A stretch of 64,000 nt of DNA from Medicago truncatula (taxonomy: Eukaryota; Streptophyta; Magnoliopsida; Fabales; Fabaceae), in assembly GCF_003473485.1 (NCBI RefSeq), contig NC_053049.1, positions 30,091,292 to 30,155,291 on the forward strand. Direction: 5' to 3'. Below the pieces are notes generated by a model. The model searched no databases, was not told the DNA's origin, and worked only from the letters and a program-made list of their open reading frames with translations. Positions 1-9,156 of the stretch are shown here, piece after piece (the first letter of the stretch is position 1; each line of letters opens with the position of its first letter). Position numbers and translations under genes: made by a program.

Positions 1-245
1 TATTGTTTTTAAGGGTCTTGCTAACGGCTGCAGTTATGGTGCATAAGGAAATCCTTATGCACCCTGCATAAATCCAAAAATGGTTTATGTAAGTTGTATT
101 CCAAAACCATTAGATGTACTTAATGGTTTCCAGCACCCTGCATATATCATAGTATGTTTTGTATAAAATTATGCCAAAACCATTTTGCTGTGGAAATAGT
201 TTCTGTGAGTTGTACTCCAAAACCATTTATGAATTTATGCACCCC
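1..245. repeat. Diverged direct repeat with a small perfect hairpin
   Basis: No gene is visible. A perfect inverted repeat (GTGCATAAGGA, then its complement) lies near 39-62. The phrase 'gagttgtactccaaaacc' (with one or two changes) occurs near 92 and near 209, and 'gcaccctgcata' occurs near 60 and 134, so this is a roughly 75-120 bp unit present twice. It abuts the MITE-like element that follows and may be part of the same nested transposon. The family was not recognised. Confidence 0.4.
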
Positions 246-246
246 T

Positions 247-405
247 TGCTAACTGGTGCCCTCAAGACAATGGTTAAAGAATCTACAAATAAAAATTGTT
301 TTGGAAATATAAGATATTACTTTTGATAAAATAATAATTACACAACTTTTTCATGAAAATTTACTTGTTTTAGATGCGTAACCATTGTCCTTGGGGCACA
401 GGTTA
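247..405. mobile_element. MITE-like element with 'gtgccct' inverted ends
   Basis: The left end reads gctaactggtgccctcaaga and the complement of the right end reads gataacctgtgccccaagga, so the termini are imperfect inverted repeats of about 30 bp around an AT-rich core. A related element with the same 'tgtgccct...gggcac' terminus occurs at 23.95-24.11 kb. No ORF is present, so it is non-autonomous. The superfamily is not assigned and the exact ends are approximate. Confidence 0.5.
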
Positions 406-511
406 TCATTCTCATGCTTTTAATTAATAAATATAGAGACAAAGAAAGCTGTCCCAAAATATATAATGTGTGTCATATATAATATTTTGAAAACTGCTCT
501 TCTTTTTAAAA

Positions 512-779
512 GCAACCATACACCAAGTAATGCAACCCAAATAACCGCATCAGGTTCGATTGGCATCTTTCTTATAAAACTCAAAGCTTAATCTAAAAGA
601 CCAGCTATTCCCAAAAAAATCAACCATACACCTATAATGATCAATTTGAGGCACATTTGAATAAATGATCAACCATTGATTTGAAATACAAAAAAAAAAA
701 AAGAACCAACTTTAACCAAACCCATATGAGCACAAGCAGACAATATCCTGACAAAAATAACCCCGTCCTCTTCTTATTT
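512..779 (-). pseudogene. Duplicated fragment of the neighbouring PPR gene
   Basis: This segment matches about 9503-9757, inside the PPR gene, over its whole length and in the same orientation. Shared words include 'ataaccgcatcaggttc', 'ttggcatctttcttata', 'gatcaaccattgatttgaa' and 'aaacccatatgag'. Substitutions, small indels and an A-run (about 690-702) break the frame, so it cannot encode a PPR product. It corresponds to the repeats just before the E domain. It ends about 145 bp before the small peptide ATG at 925 and so forms part of that gene's upstream region. It is a segmental or transposon-mediated copy displaced by about 9 kb. Confidence 0.85.
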
Positions 780-924
780 AGACCATGCCATACACGTTGG
801 ATCAATAATACCCTCCCACAAATCTATATAAGAACAAACATTATCCCTTTCTTCTCATAAAATCTCAAAGAAAATATTCATTCTCCTTCCTTATACTTAA
901 TTAGCTCTTGCAATTTATCAAGCT

Positions 925-1101
925 ATGGCTCCAAATAAATCCCTAATCATATTATTTATTTTGGTTGTGACCTTATCAAGCATGATCATGAGCTTTGAAG
1001 CTCGCCATCTTTTGGAAGAAGGAAAAAAACCAGATATGAAAGCCCTAATTGAGAAATTTCTCCATCTTTCGCAAATAACCACACCGCCACCTTCAACTTA
1101 A
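925..1101 (+). CDS. Small secreted peptide (58 aa), function unknown
   Basis: This is an intronless ORF of 58 codons. Residues 1-24 form a typical signal peptide: MAPNKS, then a hydrophobic core LIILFILVVTL, then SSMIMSFEA. The remaining ~34 residues begin with RHLLEE, are charged, and end ITTPPPST. There are no cysteines, so it is not an NCR or defensin. 'EARHLLE' just after the signal sequence recurs in several plant secreted pro-peptides, and the proline-rich C-terminus could be a processed peptide, but no named family motif (CLE, CEP, PIP, RGF) is complete. A TATA-like 'ctatata' lies near 823-829, about 100 bp upstream. The promoter region contains the PPR fragment. That it is a gene is inferred from the signal peptide and TATA; function is unknown. 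Confidence 0.6.
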   Translation: MAPNKSLIILFILVVTLSSMIMSFEARHLLEEGKKPDMKALIEKFLHLSQITTPPPST

Positions 1102-1310
1102 ATACTACTTTTTCACTTGTTACAATTCATCATTATTTCTTTATTGTGTGGCAGAATTGCTTTTCTTTTTTTACAAGAGTGTGACAGAATTACTGAAGGT
1201 TATTATTATGAATTTATGAAGATGGTATCTTTGTTTTATGGTGTGAGAAGCATGTAATTATTTTCCTTTTTTTATTTATAAATTTGGCACTAATGCTTGT
1301 AATTTCTCTT

Positions 1311-1369
1311 GGTGGGACCCCTTCCCGAACCCTGCGTATGCGGGAGCTTTAGTGCACCGGGTTGTCCTT
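1311..1369 (+). mobile_element. 3'-end fragment of an Au-type SINE
   Basis: The stretch containing 'ggtgggaccccttcccgaac', 'cctgcgtatgcgggagc' and 'agtgcaccgggttgtcctt' is, from memory of plant repeats, the conserved 3' end of the Au SINE family. The tRNA-derived 5' half is absent upstream, so this is a truncated copy. It lies about 210 bp downstream of the small peptide stop codon and may be transcribed in its 3' region. Confidence 0.65.
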
Positions 1370-1930
1370 ATACAGATTTTGTATTACACGTTTATATATG
1401 ACTAGATCGCGTGACCAGTACTATCGCACGGGTCAATGATGAGCATGATATATTAGCAATTTAGAACTACAATATCACATGAATATATATTAAAATAATG
1501 TGAAATATATTACAATTGAAACTTCATTCCAATATCGCATCGGTAAACTACATTTGACATTACATCTACATCTTCAATTTTTTTTCGTCAATTACAGGGA
1601 TCTTCAAGCCTTTCCTTGGAAGCACATATAGTTGTCCATGAGAGAAAGATGATTGTACAGTAGATATACTTCCAGGATGTCTAAGAGATCGCCTTGACTT
1701 TTATTATTGTTGTCCACTAATATCTCCATAAAATATGGATATAGAACTAAAAAAGATGCACATATTATTATTGTTGTACAAATTTGAGTTTTGGCGATGA
1801 AATCCAATGATGCGTGACTGCTGCATCTAATGCATAGGCTTGATACATTTCAAATCTTCATCATATATAGAAGAAGATCTTGATCATCATGTAGAAGTGC
1901 ACGTTCCTATGAATTTGATTACATTTTTTT

Positions 1931-2043
1931 GGGCAATGCATTCTTGACATAGAGTAGGCTATAGTGTTATAATTAACATGGAAGGGCAATGCATTCTTGA
2001 GTCTTGACATAGGGTAGGCTATAGTGTTATAACTAACATAGAA
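1931..2043. repeat. Two-copy tandem repeat of about 55 bp
   Basis: Copy 1 (1931-1983) and copy 2 (1984-2043) both begin gggcaatgcattcttga and contain 'taggctatagtgttata'. Copy 2 carries an extra 'gtcttga'. The following sequence (2044-2130, 'aatgaagcaagcatga') resembles 4965-5050, just upstream of the SPL fragment, so both may be pieces of one dispersed repeat. Confidence 0.65.
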
Positions 2044-2179
2044 GCTGGTATGTGAGTCCATTGAGTGAACAAATGAAGCAAGCATGAGGCCTTGGCGCCT
2101 TGCACTATTAAACACATGGTCTACTCTATAAGAGGCGCCTTGCATTATTGTCAAGGTTTTTAATCTCATATCATGCTAA

Positions 2180-3340
2180 TAAAGGACTTCAAACTAAGCA
2201 TATGTTAGAGACACTATCATATGATTAGTTCCTTCTTCAGCCAAAATAGTTTTGCCACAGACTTGAGATTATCCTTAATAAGTGATAGCTGTCTTCAAAA
2301 CTTTGATATAAAACATGGTCTACAATTGTTACTAATTACTAAAGTAGCTGTTATAAGCAAATCAAGGGGCAAACCATTATGATCACGATATCAGGTTTTG
2401 ATAACTCAAAATATACGATTTTAGATGCAAAAAGGACTTAATAGGTAATAATACATGTGATGCCTATATCAAGCAATACTATCTGCTGCACATCTGAGGT
2501 CAAGTCGAGATGTATTGAGAGCCATAGCTTATTAGGGACATTTTTTTATTGTTTCAAGATATATGTCATAACTTTCTTGTAAGAAACTTGAACAATTTGG
2601 GAGGCTCAAAAGGCATGCTGTCAATGAAAATCCAAACTAAGCAAATGCTAAAGAGCATTTTTCCATTAAATAAATTGTTTGTATATATGTCTTTCTTCTA
2701 TTGGATTAAATCTCTTCTTTTTTTCTTATACGTTGACAAAATAATACAATAAAGCATAGTCATAAGAAAGTATAATGTACTAGAGTCAATTTCACTATGT
2801 CTAATTGAATCTTGACAACAGATGTTGCAGGGGAAAAACTATATAACTGATAGTATAAATTTGTTTCATTTTTTTCTACTTAAATTGGATGTAACAGCTG
2901 CAGGGCAATTGACACATGTTCTTAATTGTAACAGATGCAGGATGAAAATTGATAGCTTATGAAGTACATAACTGAAGCACTATTTTTCTTATATGCAAAG
3001 AATTGAAAAAGTTCATAAGGGAAGAATAATATTCCAAATCTCATAATTATGAGAATTTAACTCATATGCATGAACTCAAAATTGATAGCATATGAAGTAA
3101 CAAATAGAAAGCATATCAAAGACTACTCATACCAAAGATAATGATAGTATTTCCTTAATACCCAACTTCGTAGCAGAAAGTACACAAGGCAAATAATAAG
3201 AGTACATCTCACAATTTGTTGATTACTTTATCATCAAATCACTAAAGTGGTAAAAAGTACACACAACCAAAAGAGTACATTTCTCAACTCAGAATAGAAC
3301 CACTCTATAATGCTTTGAAAACAAAAATATGAAGCCGCAT
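2180..3340. other. AT-rich stretch without a recognised gene
   Basis: Short ORFs here have no recognisable domain and no supporting splice pattern. No repeat family or RNA gene was recognised. It may be 3' flank of the minus-strand B3-like gene. Confidence 0.5.
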
Positions 3341-3351
3341 AATTAATATTA

Positions 3352-4131
3352 CTAATTCTTCCAGAAATACTGCTTAAATTGATAAGATGGACCATTTTCT
3401 CCAATGCTTGCAGATGGAGGCATTTTTGTTCTCAGCACCAACATTGGAGGCGCACAAAGATAGACAACCCTATTGTTAGCTGCTCCCGTGACACCTAATT
3501 TGATCTTTGCTCCTTCAATCAACTTACGCGCGCTGCACAATGCTTGCCATTCACCAGAAAAAACACATGACAACTGTTCATGACAAAAATCCGTAAACAA
3601 CTTCCAAGTATAGCCCAGGCAATCAATGACAGTTGATTCAGTTTTCCCAGCCCGAAATGCAGATTGACAAAAGCCAAGCCAATTCAAATTCTGCATATAG
3701 ACAAATAACATAATAAATTAAAGATCATGAGATTAATGACCAACAATCAAACTGCAAGAAACAATCATACAACTCACCAACATTCCAAAAGTAACGTCAG
3801 AAGAGGTTAACTCCTAATCAATTGTGTTATAAAAGGTAGTGGGAAGTAAAAGGGCAGAAGAACCATATGGTATGAAGGAATTTACGTACGCATGAGCACT
3901 ATGGTTCTGCAACAACATTCTTTGTGGAGGAGTGCTTTGAGGATACACCAACTCATCTCCATGTATATTCCTAACTTCAAACAGAAAAAGGTGTCGATTT
4001 TCAAAAATGACAGTGATCCAAGTACCAGCCAAAAGCCCATTAAAATTCTTTAAAAATGTCCAACCGTCAGTAAAATAGACTTTCTCGTTCCTCTTTTTGA
4101 CAGCCACCTCAAACTCATTCTTGTTTGTATC
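3352..4131 (-). CDS. B3-domain-like protein, 3' exons (partial model)
   Basis: Two minus-strand blocks fit one frame. The upstream block (about 4131 to 3886) encodes NEFEVAVKKRNEKVYFTDGW followed by a GLLAGTWITVIFE segment, the core of a plant B3-type DNA-binding fold (basic strand, FxxGW, then hydrophobic strands). It can end at 3886 with a GTAAAT donor. The acceptor (tctatatgcag) places the next exon at 3690-3352, beginning NLNWLGF and containing CxxxxSGEWQALCSARKLIEG and KLGVTGAANNRVVYL, which resembles a second B3-like half. The joint is phase 0 and the frame stays open to the stop near 3352. No ATG is in the upstream block: an in-frame stop lies just before a possible acceptor, so at least one 5' exon is missing. 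It could be a functional family member or a 5'-truncated copy. The fold assignment is by eye. Confidence 0.5.
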
Positions 4132-4694
4132 AACTCAGTATCTTATACATCAAATGGAGCCTCCATTATAACAACCAACCAAGTCTCCAACAAAACATGA
4201 AAGCAATGCTATAATTTCTTGAGGATCAAAGATGTGTTTGCATTAAAAGTGTGTTCACATAAAAGTGGGTTTATATTACGTGTTTAAAAGCTTAAACCAA
4301 ACATTATCCATGATGTATTCGAAAACACAAACATGACTCATATAACAAACATTGTCACATATTGAAGGGAAAAAAAGATTAATGGTATAACCACTCAGAG
4401 CACATGTCATACTCCATGTGAAACGTTCTCAAATTAATTAAGTCCCTTATAACAGCTCTGTCAATCTCTAGACCAGCATTACCCTGAAATGATAATAGGT
4501 GATGAAAAGTGCACATATAAGATGACTATTTGGAATATTTATAACAGAAACAATCTGAACTTGAACATAAATTTGCGGGAACAAAGTCTAGGTGCAATAT
4601 TCAGCACTGAGTTTATTCAAAGCGGTTGCAGCACAAACATTATAGCAGAAACAAATTCAAGTGCTAACCATACCTTTCAGAGAAGAAACTACAT

Positions 4695-4866
4695 AGTCTT
4701 TGGGATACATGGTAAAGTTTTCTAAGTGTGCCATGTTTAGCTATAGTAGGAATGATTTGATCGTTTGATAAGGAAAGTTTTTTAGCGTGCCATCATTTGA
4801 CCGTTTAGCTAGTCTTTGGCATACATGGTAAAGTTTTCTAAGTGTATGGTAAAGTTTTCTAAGCGT
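4695..4866. repeat. Direct repeats of 'ggtaaagttttctaag'
   Basis: The phrase 'atacatggtaaagttttcta' occurs near 4706 and 4821, and 'tatggtaaagttttctaagc' follows near 4845. Between them, 'gtgccat' and 'gtttagct' also recur. This is a short degenerate repeat cluster upstream of the SPL fragment with no assigned family. Confidence 0.55.
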
Positions 4867-5149
4867 GATATGGTTTATGATTCTACCTCTCAAGAATATG
4901 CTACTCACTTTAAATAGAAAGAAGAATTACTAGTGCTTTATTAGTAGAGAAGAGATGATGATGAGATGCATTCTTGAGCCAAATGAATGAATAAATGTAG
5001 CAAGCATGATTATACCTATGCTATGCCTATTTAACGTGTGCTCTATTCTCTATATTGTTTTGTTTCTTAATAATGATGAAGTATTTTGGCGCCCATGGCA
5101 TGACAGTATATGGAATATTCTCTATGGTTTTGTTTGTTTCTCAATGTGT

Positions 5150-5455
5150 GCTAATGAATTTTTTGTTGATTTGAAGCTTGGCCATGTTGGAAATTCTAGC
5201 GCTGAATCAGGGCTTACAAAGTCCAAAGATGTTGGTGGATTTACCAAAATAACATCTTCATCATCTTCAACTTCAGGGTCATCTAAGAAAGCTAGAGCTA
5301 TTAACAATGGAACTCAGATAGTTTCAAGTCTTGCGGATGGTTGTCAAGCTGATCTTAGTAACTATAGAGGATATCATATGCGCCATAAGGTCTGCAAACT
5401 TCATTCAAAGACTTCACAGGTGACACTTGGTGGACATAAGCAAAGGTTCTTTTTT
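5150..5455 (+). pseudogene. SPL: Truncated SPL (SBP-box) gene fragment
   Basis: In one plus-strand frame this encodes FVDLKLGHVGNSSAE, then TKSKDVGG, a serine-rich linker, SSKKARAINNGTQIV, and then the first part of an SBP DNA-binding domain: GCQADLSNYRGYHMRHKVC, KLHSKTSQVT and GGHKQRF. The layout matches the first coding exon of SPL13-type SQUAMOSA promoter-binding-like factors. Three faults mark it as non-functional. The first zinc ligand (the Cys in the family's 'CxVDGC') is replaced, reading SSLADGC. The sequence stops at QRF and runs into a T tract and a stop (5461), so the second zinc finger and nuclear-localisation region are missing. No start-proximal SPL sequence is recognisable before about 5150. 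The break falls inside an exon, not at a splice site, so this is a captured or truncated copy. Confidence 0.8.
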
Positions 5456-5631
5456 TTTTAGAAGTGTGGGTGTGAGTGTGACTGCAAAACTCACTTCCTC
5501 ATCAATTCTCTTTTTGTTTTCAAAAGAGTCATCACATATATGTTAGGAAAAAATTGAAAATATGTCAGCCTCAGTTATAATGCCTTCAAAAAAAGAGAGA
5601 TCATTCTAAGTCAAAGCCAATTATAAGTTAC

Positions 5632-6850
5632 CTTGATTGTCTTTTATAGCTTTTTGTCGACAGCTTCCGGCAGCTATTCAAGTAATGATTCCATTTGATC
5701 TGTTTCAAGTTTTCAACATTCAAAAAACAATATAAGTAATACCAAATAGAGAAACTTCAAACATATTATATCCTTCACAATTTAAAGAATAAACAACTGA
5801 TATTAAAACTAAATAAATACAAATATATGAATTTCATATAACAGACAATTAGAAGGCTTTATGATACATTAATACCTACATTTTTATCAAGATCCTCCCT
5901 TAACCATCTTCCATTTGTTGATTTGGTTATGAACCACAATTTAGCAAGAGCCATATTCAAATAGCTTAGTATCAAAGGAGATGTTGCTACAAAATTCACT
6001 CTTGCATGATTCTTATAACATCATCCAAAATTGCCACAAGCATGTAATAGTTCCCACTCCCCCACCATTGTTAAATGTTAGGCAATGTATGAATGAAGCG
6101 ATAATTCAAATTTTTACGACCAAAGAGGCGTTTTTTCCATTTCATAAATTTTGTTATACATCAGAATAGGCTTAAACTCTGCGAGAACTTCCTTAGGCAG
6201 GGTATGGTGAAGTAAAAAAATGCAGCAAGCTATCAACATGTTTATCACATTCATTTAATAAAACATATATCCATCAACTGGCCTTTATTCAACAGATAAA
6301 TAGAAAATAAGAATGTGTTTGAGAATCACAAACAGACACAAAACAGATTTTTTCTCACAAATGTCAATTATTCACAAACACAGACACATGCTTCAAAAAT
6401 AATAGAAAGTAGCATATGATGTCACATCGGTTTTGTTAAAAATCATGAAGTGGTAAAAAATTCTAACAGATTCATCTCATATATGTCAAAAGAACATGCA
6501 AGAAAACCATTATTTAACACATACACACAACCTAAAAATGTGAAAAATCTATAACAACATCAGAATGGTTAAAAATCTCTTATATGCATCTGTTAAACAT
6601 TAAAAAAATATCGATAATCGAAAGGGAAATAGATAGTACCTTGGAGGACAGAAGAGCAAAACCAAAAGGCTCGGAGATGAAAACGATGAGATGCGGTTCA
6701 AGATGAAATCAAACTTTTTCGAAACGGATTAGTGTTTTTGAATCGGATGGTTTCTGTAATTGAACCTTTAAGACTCAATGGTGAATCAGAAGGCTTAGGG
6801 TGAGAATCTGAAATCTTTAATGGTGAAAGAAGGTTAGTGGATCGTTAATC
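5632..6850 (-). other. Possible 5' exons of an unrecognised minus-strand gene
   Basis: Three blocks look exon-like on the minus strand. About 6850-6640 is a CT-rich leader ending CCTCCAAG before a GTACTA donor. 5954-5876 starts with ATG and encodes MALAKLWFITKSTNGRWLRE, ending at a GTATTA donor. 5673-5632 is flanked by 'gaatag' and GTAACT and continues the same frame for 14 codons. Continuation into a further block near 4487 would meet a stop. They could be the missing 5' end of the B3-like gene or an unrelated transcript. No homology was recognised. Confidence 0.25.
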
Positions 6851-7029
6851 ATCATGCTCTGGAATTAGCAGCATATCATAGTTGATTTTTCTCTTCAAAA
6901 TCCTAATTCAAACCTCACATTATAACAAATGACTATACCAATAACCAAAATATATATTCTACACTCACATCATTGAAATCTAATCTATTCATATTCAAAT
7001 TAGTTCAAAACACTCAAAATTCAAAAAAC

Positions 7030-7392
7030 TCAACCTCTTCATCATCAGGCTTGCAGGTAGTTTCATCAACTTCCCTTGTATTTTCAAGGTCTTCGGCACC
7101 TTCTTCTCTGGAAGCTACGACAACACAGAAATAAAATAATCAAAATCAAAATCAAACAATCAAAACAACAACAGCCATTCAGTGAGAGAGAGAACCTCTT
7201 CACCGAGCTCGATAGCTCTTTCAATAGTAGCATCGTGAGCTTTCGACTTAGCATGTTTCTAAAACTTCTTCTGACGAGTTTAGCATGAATTTCAGATCGT
7301 TTTTCTTTGTTCTTACTCATCGGAGGACGGAGCGGTTCCTTCATTCTGGTCTTCGTCTCCTTTCTGGTTTTTTCTGCGGTTCCTCTTCCCAC
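7030..7392 (-). pseudogene. RPF1: Decayed 5' fragment of ribosome production factor 1 (Brix family)
   Basis: On the minus strand, from the ATG at 7392, the frame reads MGRGTAEKTRKETKTRMKE and then PPMSKNKEKRSEIHAKL, which matches the N-terminus of RPF1, a Brix-domain factor of 60S ribosomal subunit assembly. The conserved continuation appears in other frames: RQKKF-stop-KHAKSKAHD, then ATIERAIELGEE. An intron with a 'tgttgtcgtag' acceptor follows, then LPEKKVPKT, a one-base deletion, and ENTREVDETTCKPDDEE. At least two frameshifts and one in-frame stop are visible. Sequence beyond the DDEE region, including the Brix domain, is absent. This is a 3'-truncated, degenerate duplicate that retains the original intron, so it was copied at DNA level rather than from mRNA. 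Confidence 0.8.
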
Positions 7393-8249
7393 CGAAAGCC
7401 AATTAGAAGGTTTGGGAAGGTTTCACAATTTGAACAGACAGAATTTGAAAAATCAGAGAACAAAGAGAAGAAGATCGGATGGTGGCAAGGAGAAGGAGGT
7501 GAGGGAAAGGACGATAAAGAAGGGGAAAACAGTGTGAGGGAGAAGACACTTAGGTTTGGATTTATGTTGGTGATGATTGTTTCTCTTGTATAGAAGGAAA
7601 GGAAGAAAAGAGAAGCTTGCAGCAATTGGTCAACCTCTTGTGCAGTGTGCACCGTCCAATGTGGAGTTATCATCATGACCCCTGAGCATAAACAACGTGA
7701 TGCAGCAGGTTTGAAATTTCCATTCTCCAACATGGCGAGCAATGTATGGTTACATGCAAGTTTTACAACATAAGGGTATAAACGTAATTTTGTCCCAAAA
7801 ACTCATTAATTAAATTTTTCCCGCCCGATTAACTGCAGTTGAAAATGATGGATTTTCAAAGGATTAAATTAGGGCAAACTTGCAGGTTTGTGTTCCATTT
7901 ATAATATTATGATATGATGTCTTTTTTCTTCTTTTGAACTCTTATAACAGCAAACAGGCTTATTGCTAATTAGCCTCTTATCATTTTCAACAGTCAAAGA
8001 AAGCAATAAGTCGATCAGCATACTTCGTTCCATCTCAATTAGCATATAGCAACAGAAAAATAGACTCATTGCATATCATTAGTATTCATCTGAGAAAATC
8101 AATCGGACAGGATAACAGAAGCGTGGACAGGTCAATTTGGTGGTATCCTAGATTAAGAGTGAGCCACCAAATTCTCTTCTCGAAGAATAAAGGAAACCAA
8201 AAAAATAAGCACAACTACTAATAATATCCTTCTGGTTTTGAATAATTAA

Positions 8250-8800
8250 ACCAAACTCAGAAATAGGAAGACTACCTTAAATGACAGCATCTGTTAAGAT
8301 TTTGAAATCAATCTCAAACTCCACATTTTGCAAATTATGATCCTGAGCCCACTTGAGTGCATACATTAATTTCAAAGCTTCTCCCTCTTGAACCATTATC
8401 AAAGGACGGTACCAACCACAAAACACAGTGAAAACAGCACCTGTATCATCCCTAAGAACTGCAACATAGCTGGAAATGCCAAGGTTCTCATGAAAACCCG
8501 TGTCAATTTACAATTCAAATTCCCCAACGCTGGTTTCATCCACTTAACATCCCCGGGCCACTACCTGAGGTGAACCAGCCTTGCTGTGTTCAAAAGTGCT
8601 CTATTCCATGCTTTCCAAACTCCTTGTGCACGAGACACTACCTCTTCCAACAGAGTCCTTCACACCCTTCCACACCATGTTATTGTGAGTGGCACAAATA
8701 CTCCATATAAGCATTTCAAACTACCTGGAATGGTCATCTGGAAGGATGGCAAGGACAGGAAAAATGACCTCCCTAACTGAGTTATACTGAAGCAGCAAGG
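8250..8800 (-). mobile_element. Non-LTR retrotransposon relic (RNase H-like end)
   Basis: Minus-strand translation gives broken but recognisable pieces: ICATHNNMVWKGV (linker), then DDTGAVFTVFCGWYRPL, GEALKLMYALKWAQDHNLQN and VEFEIDFKILTDA, the order of the RNase H-like domain at the end of plant L1-type reverse transcriptase ORFs. Stops and frame changes separate them. No other part of the element was found alongside, so it is an old fragment. Confidence 0.7.
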
Positions 8801-9156
8801 CCGAATGAATAGTAGGGTCCCATAACCCCACCTTATGCCAGAATTATACCACGAAGGAACGCATAGACAGCACATGGAACGAGGAAGTATAAATTGTTAA
8901 ACCATTTTTTGACTAGTACATAATTCAAGGCAAGATTTAAAAACAGAACATTTGTTACATTTCACATATATACCAGAACTTATTTTTGCAACAAATATGG
9001 ATTTTCGGAGCGATTTTGCACGCATAACTTTCACAAATTCAAAGGACGCAAAATTGATTTTCAAAACAGTCCCAGCATAATTTAAAGAACTCTGATTATC
9101 GCCTGAGTAATAACTTATGGACCTTTTGGATAGTGAGCCATTTCATAAAAAATGGA

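Noticed and set aside
1861..2169. 102-codon minus-strand ORF with internal repeats
   Set aside because: The repeats come from a DNA tandem repeat. No signal peptide or domain.
4440..4490. Possible exon 'GNAGLEIDRAVIRDLINLRT' on the minus strand
   Set aside because: It is open and has an acceptor, but does not join in frame to the candidate exons at 5632-5954 and has no recognised homology.
7341..7742. 133-codon minus-strand ORF overlapping the RPF1 fragment
   Set aside because: Pro/Ser/Phe-rich reading of the 5' flank. The RPF1-like frame explains the conserved part.
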